NCBI RefSeq assembly: GCF_022024275.1 | Contig: NZ_CP091804.1 | Location: 186,001-250,000, forward strand | DNA: 64,000 nt | Origin: Sphingopyxis sp. BSN-002 | GTDB taxonomy: Bacteria; Pseudomonadota; Alphaproteobacteria; Sphingomonadales; Sphingomonadaceae | Direction: 5' to 3' | Shown: piece after piece, positions 32,036 through 40,139 of the stretch | How positions within the stretch are numbered: the first letter of the stretch is position 1 | Layout: every line of letters starts with the position of its first letter | Made by a program: the position numbers and the translations under genes | Notes under the pieces: model-generated | Databases searched by the model: none | What the model saw: only the letters and a program-made list of their open reading frames with translations | Told to the model about the DNA's origin: nothing

Positions 32036-33397
32036 ATGGTTTCCGTCCCTCTCCTTGGTGGCATGGTCGCAAACGGTCAGGCCGAGTTCGTTGAAAGCGT
32101 GCCGCTCAACCTTGAGCCGGTAGCGATCGACAACAAGATTTCGACCGGGCAGCTTCGCGCTCCCGCTGGTCTCGTTCCAAACTCCACCGGCCCCGGCGAG
32201 GATCGAGGCGCAATCGTATGGAACGGCGTCCACTACCGCGTCATGGGGACGAAGCTGGTCAGCATTGCGAGCGGCGTCGTGACCGTGATCGGCGACGTTG
32301 GAGGAACCGGACCTGTCGCCCTGGACTATGGGTTCGACCGCCTCTCCATCGCGTCGGGCGAAAAGCTCTTCTACTATGACGCGAACGGGCTTTCTCAGGT
32401 CACCGACCCTGACCTTGGTATCGTCAAGGACGCTATCTGGATCGACGGCTATACGATGACGACCGATGGCAAGTTCATCGTGGTCACCGACCTCTCCGAC
32501 CCGACCTCGGTCAATCCGCTCAAATACGGCTCTGCGGAAGAGGACCCCGACATGATCACAGGCGTGATCAAGGTTCGCGGCGAAGGATATGTGCCGGGAC
32601 GCTATACCATCGAGGTCTTGCAGAACACCGGGGGCAACGGCTTCCCGTTCTCCGTCGTCGATGGCGCGACGATCCCCTATGGCTGCGTCAGCCCGTCGGC
32701 CAAGTGCCTCTATGCCGAGAGCTTCGCGTTCTGCGGCTCGGCTCGCAATGAAGCGCTCGGGATTTATGTCGCGGGGGCAGGGACGGCGATCAAGCTCAGC
32801 ACGCGCGCTCTGGACAGGGCCTTGGCTCGCGTTCCCGATCCCTCGGTTATCGAGCTGGAGGCATGGACCTTTCTCGATGAGAAGCGGCTGCTCGTCCATC
32901 TCCCCGGCGAAACGTGGATCTACTGCGACACGGCTTCGCGCAAGAGTCAGGAGAAAATCTGGTATCGCCGCACGGACTGCCCCCGTCATGCCGTCGAATT
33001 GAACGGCGAATGGTTCGCGGCTGTCGGTGATGAGGTAGGAACCCTCTCGCACGACGTATCCACCATCTTGGGCGATCCGGTGCAGTGGCAGTTCGATACT
33101 CCGTTCGCCCACGCAGACGGGCAGGCCTATATACTCGGCCAGATCGAGCTTGTCGGGCTTCCGGGTCGCATGCCGTTCGACGAAGAGGCAACGGTGTTCT
33201 TCTCCTATTCGACTGATGGCGAGACGTGGAGCCGCGAACGGATGATCCGCATCGGGGTCGCGGGCAGCCGGCGAAAGCGCATGATGTGGCGCCCCAATGT
33301 CCGCGTCCCGAATTACGCGACCTTCCGGTTCCGGGGATATGACGCCTCGATGCCCGGCTTCACCAAGATAGAGGCCGACGTGGAGCCGCTGTCATGA
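32036..33397 (+). CDS. P22 gp10-like tail accessory (hub) protein
   Basis: The 453-residue protein corresponds to P22 gp10 (472), the DNA-stabilisation ring between gp4 and the tail needle. Matching patterns include an N-terminal NLEPVAIDNKISTGQLRAPAG, the middle RGEGYVPGRYTIEVLQN, and the end YDASMPGFTKIEADVE. Predicted mostly beta. It lies directly upstream of the presumed needle-position gene. Confidence 0.85.
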   Translation: MVSVPLLGGMVANGQAEFVESVPLNLEPVAIDNKISTGQLRAPAGLVPNSTGPGEDRGAIVWNGVHYRVMGTKLVSIASGVVTVIGDVGGTGPVALDYGFDRLSIASGEKLFYYDANGLSQVTDPDLGIVKDAIWIDGYTMTTDGKFIVVTDLSDPTSVNPLKYGSAEEDPDMITGVIKVRGEGYVPGRYTIEVLQNTGGNGFPFSVVDGATIPYGCVSPSAKCLYAESFAFCGSARNEALGIYVAGAGTAIKLSTRALDRALARVPDPSVIELEAWTFLDEKRLLVHLPGETWIYCDTASRKSQEKIWYRRTDCPRHAVELNGEWFAAVGDEVGTLSHDVSTILGDPVQWQFDTPFAHADGQAYILGQIELVGLPGRMPFDEEATVFFSYSTDGETWSRERMIRIGVAGSRRKRMMWRPNVRVPNYATFRFRGYDASMPGFTKIEADVEPLS

Positions 33398-33918
33398 GCC
33401 AGAAGGTACGCGACAAGCTCGACCGCCGACTGCTCGGCGAGGTGTTCAACAATCCCCGCATGATCCGTGCGATGGAGGCGCAGGCCCAAGCGGTTGACGT
33501 GGCGACAGAAGGCCTCTCGACACAGGCGGAGGCGACGGAGGCTATTCAGGACGCATCGGTCATCGTGCTGGCGAGCAATGCGGCCTTCTCGAACGAGCGG
33601 ATTCTGGAATTGGGGCAGGGGCTTTCGGGCGTCGATGAGGATGGCAAGCTCAAGCTCAGCACCAGCTCGAAAGTCCCCATCGTCAACGGCGACTTCACGC
33701 TGCTCCTGACGCTCGCAGGCGATACGACGGTTGCGATACCGCTCGGGGGCATCCTTGCGACGGTGGCGAACGTCGAGACATTCTCGAACAAGACGCTCGC
33801 AGCGCCGAAGATCGACGGCCTCGGGAATTATGCCGATGATACGGCAGCGGCAGCGGGCGGCGTGCCGGTGAAGGGCATTTACCGCACAGGCTCAATCCTC
33901 AAAACGCGCGTCGCGTAA
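33394..33918 (+). CDS. Tail protein in the needle (gp26/gp14) position
   Basis: The 174-residue protein has a helical N-terminal half (MIRAMEAQAQAVDVATEGLS, TEAIQDASVIVLASN) that could trimerise, and a C-terminal fibre-type end (FSNKTLAAPKIDGLGNYADD followed by GVPVKGIYRTGSILKTRVA). Between gp10 and gp7 homologues, P22 has the tail needle gp26. Needle identity here is inferred from position and shape, not from sequence match. Confidence 0.5.
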   Translation: MSQKVRDKLDRRLLGEVFNNPRMIRAMEAQAQAVDVATEGLSTQAEATEAIQDASVIVLASNAAFSNERILELGQGLSGVDEDGKLKLSTSSKVPIVNGDFTLLLTLAGDTTVAIPLGGILATVANVETFSNKTLAAPKIDGLGNYADDTAAAAGGVPVKGIYRTGSILKTRVA

Positions 33919-33930
33919 TTTGCCCAAATG
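33916..33930 (+). repeat. TAATTTGCC box 3, before the ejection-protein genes
   Basis: TAATTTGCCCAAATG is identical to the box at 27550 and again begins with a stop codon. It is followed by an AAGCGA/TCGCTT hairpin (about 33956-33970) and TTAT, before the gp7-like gene at 33987. Confidence 0.6.
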
Positions 33931-33986
33931 AAGGGCGGGAACCCTCTCGGTAGAAGCGAACATCGCTTTTATCGGGGTTTCGTGCG

Positions 33987-34685
33987 TTGGGCCTTTTTTC
34001 CTTTGTAGGCGGGCTGATCGGAGCCGGAAAGGCTAAAAAGGCCTCGAAAAAGGCCGAGGCTGCCCAACTCGAATATCTGAACAAGGCAATTGGCGAGCAG
34101 CAGCGCCAGTTCGACCTCACGCGCTCGGATTTCGCACCCTATCTGCAAAGCGGCCTCGGTGGCCTCACGGCCCTGTCCGACCTCATCGGTATCAACGGGG
34201 CCGATGCGCAGTCGGCGGGCCTCGTCAACGTCCAGAACAGTCCCGTGCTCGCTTCGGTCATCCGGAACGGCGAGGAGGCCCTGCTTGCCAACGCCTCCGC
34301 GACCGGGGGGCTTCGCGGGGGCAATATTCAGCGCGGTCTTGCGGATTTCCGCTCGGATGCGTTCGCCGACCAGCTCAACCAGCAGATCGCGCGCCTCGCC
34401 GGTCTCGCAGGGCTTGGGCAGGGCGCGACGGACAGCGTCTCGGCGTTTGGCGCGAACACCGCGAACAATGTCAGCAACCTTTACGGGCAACAGGGACAGG
34501 TCCGCGCTGGCGGCATTCTGACGCGCGGCGGCATCAACAGCCAGCTTTGGAACAATGCCGGGTCGTTCGCGGACAGTATCGCAGCAATTTTTGCGGGGGG
34601 CGCTGGTGGAGGCGCGGGCGGCTCGCTTGGCGGCATCGGTGGCGGTGCGAGCAGCTTTGGCTCCTTCTTCGGCGGCGGCGGCTGA
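33987..34685 (+). CDS. gp7-like DNA ejection protein
   Basis: The 232-residue protein starts at TTG 33987. It begins with a small hydrophobic Gly-rich segment (LFSFVGGLIGAGKA), continues as helix (ASKKAEAAQLEYLNKAIGEQ) and contains ASATGGLRGGNIQRGLADFR, a pattern common in P22 gp7-type pilot proteins, and ends in a Gly-rich tail. It is the first of three consecutive ejection genes, as in P22 (7-20-16). Confidence 0.75.
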   Translation: MGLFSFVGGLIGAGKAKKASKKAEAAQLEYLNKAIGEQQRQFDLTRSDFAPYLQSGLGGLTALSDLIGINGADAQSAGLVNVQNSPVLASVIRNGEEALLANASATGGLRGGNIQRGLADFRSDAFADQLNQQIARLAGLAGLGQGATDSVSAFGANTANNVSNLYGQQGQVRAGGILTRGGINSQLWNNAGSFADSIAAIFAGGAGGGAGGSLGGIGGGASSFGSFFGGGG

Positions 34686-35857
34686 TGGTATCCCCGATCG
34701 ATCAGGGGGCAATCCTCCGCTCGGGCGCCGCCCTCATCCCCGACCTCGCTCAGCAGATGCTCCAGCAGCGTCAGGTGGCCGTGCAGGAGCAGGGACTGGG
34801 GCTGGAGCAGCAGAAGTTCGCCGCGGCAATGGCGGCAGACCAGCGCGAGCGCGCTCAGGCGGACGCTTATACCGCCGATGTCGCCATGATCGGCAAGCTT
34901 CCCGCCTCGCAGCAGCCACAGGCGATCATCGCCCTGATGCAGAAATACCCGCAGCGGTCGGAGGCCCTGAAACGGTCCTATGACGCTCAGGACAGCGCCG
35001 TTCGGGCTGCGGACCTTCGGGAAGCCGGGGAGCTTTACTCGCTCGTCCACAGCGGCAACCCCGCGATGGCCGCTGAACGCCTCCGCAAGCGTATAGAGGC
35101 CGACAAACAGGCTGGTCAGGACACGTCGGACGACGAGGCGATTGCCGCCGCGCTGGAAAGCGGGGACCCCGCGAAGATCGATGAAGCCGCCGCGCAGATC
35201 GGCATGACGATCTCGATTGCGACGGGACCGGACAAGTTCGCTTCAACCTATGGGGCGTTGAATCCGGATCAGACCGAGTTCGAGAAGCAATACGCCTTCA
35301 TCAAGCAGACGTACGGGCAAGACGCGGCGGACACGTTCGCTCAGAACAAGTACGACCCCCTTACGCCGATCACGAACCAGTTTGGCACGTCGGTCTACCG
35401 ATCCTCGCAGCTCGCCCCCGGCTCCTCGCCGAACACTGGCACGCCTGCACCGACGAACGGCGGCGGCAACGCCCCCGGCGGCAAGGGGGCGCCGGTCGCG
35501 GATGCAAAGGCCATTGCGCATTCGCTGTTCCCGAATGTCGCGGTCACCAGCCAGCATCGCGACCCGAACAGCCCGCTTGGCAAGGCAAACCCGAACAGCT
35601 GGCACAACAAGGGCGGTGCGGCAATCGACGTGAAGCCGATCCCCGGCATGAAGTTCTCCGATTACATCAAGAAGTACCGGGATGCTGGATACACGATCCT
35701 TGAGGCCCGCAACGAGGTTGGCGAGGGCCGCTCGAAATGGGCGACCGGCGACCATTGGCATGTCGTTCTCGGGGGCGGACCCGCATCGGCCACGAAGCGC
35801 GAGATCAACGGCAAGAAGTACGTGAAGCGCGGCAGCGACTGGTATGAGGTGAAGTGA
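34685..35857 (+). CDS. gp20-position ejection protein with an M15-type peptidase domain
   Basis: The 390-residue protein has an N-terminal helical, Gln/Ala-rich half like P22 gp20 (AQQMLQQRQVAVQEQGLGLE), an Asn/Pro/Gly linker (about 250-275), and a C-terminal domain with SWHNKGGAAIDV and GDHWHVVL. These carry the His-x(6)-Asp and His-x-His zinc ligands of M15-like D-Ala-D-Ala or endopeptidases. It is therefore likely to open peptidoglycan during DNA entry. Start overlaps the previous stop (TGATG). Confidence 0.75.
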   Translation: MVSPIDQGAILRSGAALIPDLAQQMLQQRQVAVQEQGLGLEQQKFAAAMAADQRERAQADAYTADVAMIGKLPASQQPQAIIALMQKYPQRSEALKRSYDAQDSAVRAADLREAGELYSLVHSGNPAMAAERLRKRIEADKQAGQDTSDDEAIAAALESGDPAKIDEAAAQIGMTISIATGPDKFASTYGALNPDQTEFEKQYAFIKQTYGQDAADTFAQNKYDPLTPITNQFGTSVYRSSQLAPGSSPNTGTPAPTNGGGNAPGGKGAPVADAKAIAHSLFPNVAVTSQHRDPNSPLGKANPNSWHNKGGAAIDVKPIPGMKFSDYIKKYRDAGYTILEARNEVGEGRSKWATGDHWHVVLGGGPASATKREINGKKYVKRGSDWYEVK

Positions 35858-38800
35858 TGCAGAAGGTCACTGACCCCGATCTTCTGGCGCAGCTTAACGG
35901 CACGGCTCAGCAGGCGCCGAGCGGGCCTGTCGTTATCCCCAATCAAGCGGGGATCGACTCCGCGCGTAATGATCAGACGCGGACGGATCTCGCGGTTGAG
36001 GGCAACAGCCGAGACGCGGAGCGCTTCGGCAACGATACGCGCAATCAGAATTTCAATCAGCTTCGCAGCATTTCCGACGCGTACAACAAGGACCCGACCG
36101 TCGCAGCTTATCGCGAGCGCCTGCCATTTTTGCGTAGCGCGCTCAAGACGGCCGAAAACCCCTTCGGTGATAACACGCTGACCACCCTCTATGTCAAAAC
36201 GCTGGATGACGGCGTGGTCAATGAGGGGGAGCGAGCAGGGGTAGCGGACGCGCAGGGGGCGCTCGCGAGCCAGATCGAGAAAGCCAAGCGCGATTTTGGC
36301 TTGGACGAAAAAACCGGCATGTATACGCCGGAGAGCCGAGCGCGCATCCGCCGTGAAATTTTCACCAATATGGGCGGCCGAGTTAAGGGCTACAATCAGC
36401 GTCGCGCATACTATCAGGCACAGGCCGAAGCCTTCGGTATAGACCCCAAGCTTGTTATTGGAAACCATGACGCCGACCCGTTCGTTGGCGAGATTCGCGA
36501 GTACGACCGCGCCAACAAGCTCGGCGAATATGCGCCGGGTCGCGATGGCGCTATTCCGGGGCAGGGCGGCGGACAGAACCCGTTCCAAGGCGTCGATCCG
36601 TCACAGATCACCTTCGACATGGACACCGGGACCGGCGCATTCGGCTCCGAGATCGAAGGTAAGCGCCTGTCACCCGAACAGCAGGCGGAATACGCTCAGT
36701 TCATCAAGGCTATGGGCCAGAACCTCACGCCGGAAAGCCTGAACGCGTGGTGGCAGAGCAAGGGCTTCGGCGGGCTGTCGAACGCCGCTGACGTCGTGAA
36801 AGCAGCGAAAGACGGCACGCTCGACCTGACGGTAAACTACTCCAGCGTTGATGCTGAAAAGAAGCGCATCGCCATGGAGGAGTCGTACAAGGAGATTCCC
36901 CAAGGCGGCGACGTCAGCGCGGCGGGCCGCGACAAGGGCCTGCTCCTGAACATGACTGACGAGCTGCGAGGCGGCATCGGGGGCATCAAATCACTGCTCA
37001 GCGGCGACGGGTTCACCAGCGGTTACGAGCGCGAGCGTAACATCGAGCGCGCGTTGCAGGAGCGCAGCCGCCAAGAGAACGGCATTGCCCCTGAGCTGAT
37101 CGGCGGACTGATGACCCCGGCAGGCGTCATCTCGCGCACGAACATGGCTCGCGATGCTGCGGCGATGGGTGCAATTGCGGGTTTTGGCGAAGGCGAGGGT
37201 CTATCGGACAGCGTTGCCAAGACTGCGACGGGCGCAGGCCTCGGGTATCTAGGCGGCAAAGCGGTCGAGAAGATCGCGCCAGCTATCGCAAACAGCGCCA
37301 TTGGCCAAAAGGCCAAAGATATCTTTACCCGCACGCCGAACGCCGATGCGCAGGAATTTGCGGCTGCCGCCGAACGGCAGGGCTTGGACTATCTGCCTGC
37401 CGATGTTCCCGGTGCGACCAAGACGCGCTTTGCTACCTCAATTGCCAAGGCCACGCTTGGGGGAATCCCGCTGTCCGAAGCGGCTCAAAAGATCGGCGAA
37501 AAGGCGAGGGCTGCCCGCGATCGCATCGCCGGGAATGTGGGTCAGGTCGCGCCGGACGCCGCTGGCGCTGGGCAGGCGGCTCGCCGTGGGATGGAGGCGT
37601 GGGAGCGCCAGACGGATGGGCGTGGCGGCCAACTTTTCGAAGCGATCCCGATCCCTCCGCAGACAGAGGTGAGCGCGGAAAACACGCGCGCCGCGCTGGC
37701 TGAAATTACGCGCGGCATGGAGAGCAACCCCGAGCTAAGCAGGCTGTGGACCGAAAATCCACGCATGAAGGCCACTCTTGATGCACTGACTCCCAAAGAC
37801 GTCGCCAGCGAGGGGGCGCAGGAATTGGCCGCCGCCGAGCAGCGTCTGGCTGCGGCTCAAGAAGATGTCCGTGCCGCACAGGCGCGAGTTGCGTCTGCCG
37901 AAGATAATCAGCGCACACTCTTGCAGGGGAGCGGTTCGCAATGGGGCGCTAGCGGAGCAGAGGTTTCCGCAGCCCGTCGAGAATTCGAAGCCGCCAAGGC
38001 GGCGGTCGCAGATGCCACGACGCGCGCCGACAAGGAAATGGCTGCCGTCTCGGCGGCTACCTCGAAGTCGGCATCGCCTCCGGTTGGTGGCAAGATTTCT
38101 TGGGAAGATATGCGCCGACTTCGGTCCATCGTGGGCCAGATTTCCGGCAAGCCCAGCCTGTCCAGCGACGGTGCGGCGGATGCCGCCATGCGCAAGTTCT
38201 ATGGCGCTCTGACGCAGGACATCGAACAGGCAGCGGCGGCGCATAGCCCGGAAGCGGCTAAGGCTTTCTCGCGCGCAAATAACTACTGGCGCGGGCGTCA
38301 GGACCGCATTGACAATGTGATGGTATCGCTGCTCGGCCAGAAGGGCGAAGCGTCGGCAGAAAGCACATTCCAGCAGCTTGAACGTTGGTCGTCCCACAAG
38401 GGTGGGGACTTCTCGAAGCTTGCGCGCGCGATCCGCTCCATGCCGCCCGAAGAGGCCAACACCGTTCGGGCCACGATCATCGATCGCTTGGGAGACGCGA
38501 ACCCCGGTGCGCAAGGTGCTGCGAATGACAATTTCAGCGCCGATACGTTTCTCACCCAATGGTCGAAGTTGGGTGATCGGGCCAAGGCCGTGCTGTTCCA
38601 AGGCGAACATCGGAAAGCTCTGGATGACCTCGCTACAGTGTTCGAAGGCACGAAGTTTTCGCGCGGCTTCGACAACAATAGCCGCACTGGCCTGATCAAC
38701 AGTTCAATCGCCACGCTCGGCGCGACGATGGCGGAGCCGATCAGCGGTATCACGCTTGGCGTAACGCAGTTGGCGGGGGGGAAGCTTCTGTCATCGCCGC

Positions 38801-39042
38801 GCTTCGCGCGCTGGCTCGTCGCGCTGAGCAAGAAGCCTAACCCTTCGGCCCAGTTGGCTCACATCAATCAGCTCACCGCCATCGCCCGCGCGGAGCCGAT
38901 CATCGCCAACGACATTTTCACGCTGCAACAGCGCCTCAGCGAGGCTTTCGCGCAGCCGCAGTCACTGCGGGCTGCCGCCAAAGAGGACGACGAAGTTCGG
39001 AATCCAGAAGTACGCGAGGGGGAACGCAATGGCCCGCAATAA
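35857..39042 (+). CDS. gp16-position large ejection protein
   Basis: The 1061-residue protein is the last of the ejection trio. It has long helical regions, hydrophobic Gly/Ala segments near 430-470 (AAMGAIAGFGEGEGL), a strong coiled coil near 650-700 (LAAAEQRLAAAQEDVRAAQA) and a C-terminal region with SNNYWRGRQDRIDNV-like sequence and DRAKAVLFQGEHRKALDDLA. This matches the gp16/pilot protein architecture of P22-like phages, which translocate DNA across the membrane, though it is nearly twice the size of P22 gp16. Confidence 0.75.
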   Translation: MQKVTDPDLLAQLNGTAQQAPSGPVVIPNQAGIDSARNDQTRTDLAVEGNSRDAERFGNDTRNQNFNQLRSISDAYNKDPTVAAYRERLPFLRSALKTAENPFGDNTLTTLYVKTLDDGVVNEGERAGVADAQGALASQIEKAKRDFGLDEKTGMYTPESRARIRREIFTNMGGRVKGYNQRRAYYQAQAEAFGIDPKLVIGNHDADPFVGEIREYDRANKLGEYAPGRDGAIPGQGGGQNPFQGVDPSQITFDMDTGTGAFGSEIEGKRLSPEQQAEYAQFIKAMGQNLTPESLNAWWQSKGFGGLSNAADVVKAAKDGTLDLTVNYSSVDAEKKRIAMEESYKEIPQGGDVSAAGRDKGLLLNMTDELRGGIGGIKSLLSGDGFTSGYERERNIERALQERSRQENGIAPELIGGLMTPAGVISRTNMARDAAAMGAIAGFGEGEGLSDSVAKTATGAGLGYLGGKAVEKIAPAIANSAIGQKAKDIFTRTPNADAQEFAAAAERQGLDYLPADVPGATKTRFATSIAKATLGGIPLSEAAQKIGEKARAARDRIAGNVGQVAPDAAGAGQAARRGMEAWERQTDGRGGQLFEAIPIPPQTEVSAENTRAALAEITRGMESNPELSRLWTENPRMKATLDALTPKDVASEGAQELAAAEQRLAAAQEDVRAAQARVASAEDNQRTLLQGSGSQWGASGAEVSAARREFEAAKAAVADATTRADKEMAAVSAATSKSASPPVGGKISWEDMRRLRSIVGQISGKPSLSSDGAADAAMRKFYGALTQDIEQAAAAHSPEAAKAFSRANNYWRGRQDRIDNVMVSLLGQKGEASAESTFQQLERWSSHKGGDFSKLARAIRSMPPEEANTVRATIIDRLGDANPGAQGAANDNFSADTFLTQWSKLGDRAKAVLFQGEHRKALDDLATVFEGTKFSRGFDNNSRTGLINSSIATLGATMAEPISGITLGVTQLAGGKLLSSPRFARWLVALSKKPNPSAQLAHINQLTAIARAEPIIANDIFTLQQRLSEAFAQPQSLRAAAKEDDEVRNPEVREGERNGPQ

Positions 39043-39066
39043 TGTCCGCATGGGGAGCTTCTACCT

Positions 39067-39669
39067 GTGACCCAGCGCCTAGACAATCCCTTCCCGCTGT
39101 TCCTCGCCCCGGACGGCACGCCGCTCCAGAACGGCTACGTCTACATGGGCGAGGCGGGGAAAGACCCTGAATCCTATCCGCTCGACACCTATTGGAACGA
39201 GGCGCTTTCGATCACCGCCGAGCAGCCGTTCAGGACGCGCGGCGGTTACATTGTCGATGGCGCCAATACCGCGTTCGTGTTCGCGGCAGGGGATGATTAT
39301 TCACTGCGGGTTCGCGACGCGAGCGGCGGCGAGGTGCTGTATTTCTCGTCGGTCGCCGTGGCGGGCCAGCAGTTCCAGCCGCTCGATAGCGATCTAACGG
39401 CGATTGCGGCGCTCACCACCACGGCGTTCGGCCGTGCCTTGCTGACCCTCGCCAATCAGGCGGCGCTCAAGGCCGCTACGGGCATCCCTGATCCTCTCCC
39501 GGCTGCCGGTGGCGTCGTGACGGGCAACATCACGCGGCAGGGGGCTGGAGCGCATACCTACCATAACGACGCAACCCTGACCTCGGGCCGCATTTTTGTG
39601 ACCGCCCATGATGCGGCAGACCCGACCAGCCTTCCCGGCGATATCTGGCTCAAGAGGGCGGCTCCATGA
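39067..39669 (+). CDS. Tailspike head-binding-domain protein
   Basis: The 200-residue protein opens with the P22 tailspike head-binding pattern: NPFPLFLAPDGTPLQNGYVY, EAGKDPESYPLDTYWNEALS and FRTRGGYIVDGANTAFVFAA. A short fibre segment follows (LTTTAFGRALLTLANQAALK). It lacks a beta-helix, so it likely acts as an adaptor that attaches receptor-binding proteins to the tail. GTG start with GGGAG about 10 nt upstream. Confidence 0.85.
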   Translation: MTQRLDNPFPLFLAPDGTPLQNGYVYMGEAGKDPESYPLDTYWNEALSITAEQPFRTRGGYIVDGANTAFVFAAGDDYSLRVRDASGGEVLYFSSVAVAGQQFQPLDSDLTAIAALTTTAFGRALLTLANQAALKAATGIPDPLPAAGGVVTGNITRQGAGAHTYHNDATLTSGRIFVTAHDAADPTSLPGDIWLKRAAP

Positions 39670-40139
39670 TCGAGCTTCGCGAAGTCTCGGGGATGACGGA
39701 TATCGGCGCTATCGGCGTTCGAGGGGAGGCTGGCGTCAACCTGATAGGCGAAGTGTATTTGCGGGATACGGATAGCTCCGATCTTGTGTGGTCGGCTGCT
39801 TCTCCACTCATTCTCGGGGTGTCCGGCGATGCCTATGGCGCCGGCGCCTCGAATTTCTCGATCAGCGTCGTGACCAGCGCGGTAACGATCACCGTATCTG
39901 GCGGGCAGCCGCCTTACTCGGTCGTCTGGAACCGCCTCGATGGCCCTGATGCTTTCTGGAGCGTCCTCGCTCCCACGGCGCTTACCACGCAGTTCCGCCG
40001 CACCGACGTTGCTCCCGGCGACAACGAGAGCGCAACCTATTCGGCGACCGTGACCGACGTTCTCGGCAATTCCGCCACCACAAGCACCATCACCGCGACT
40101 GTCGCCAACTACGGCGGCCTTGGGGGACCGCTGCCATGA
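39666..40139 (+). CDS. Ig/PKD-like tail protein
   Basis: The 157-residue product has an N-terminal linker and one Ig/PKD-like beta domain (VTITVSGGQPPYSVVWNRLD ... SATYSATVTDVLGNSATTST). Such domains decorate tail fibres and may aid surface attachment. It is coupled on both sides by ATGA overlaps, between the head-binding adaptor and the tailspike. Confidence 0.7.
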   Translation: MIELREVSGMTDIGAIGVRGEAGVNLIGEVYLRDTDSSDLVWSAASPLILGVSGDAYGAGASNFSISVVTSAVTITVSGGQPPYSVVWNRLDGPDAFWSVLAPTALTTQFRRTDVAPGDNESATYSATVTDVLGNSATTSTITATVANYGGLGGPLP

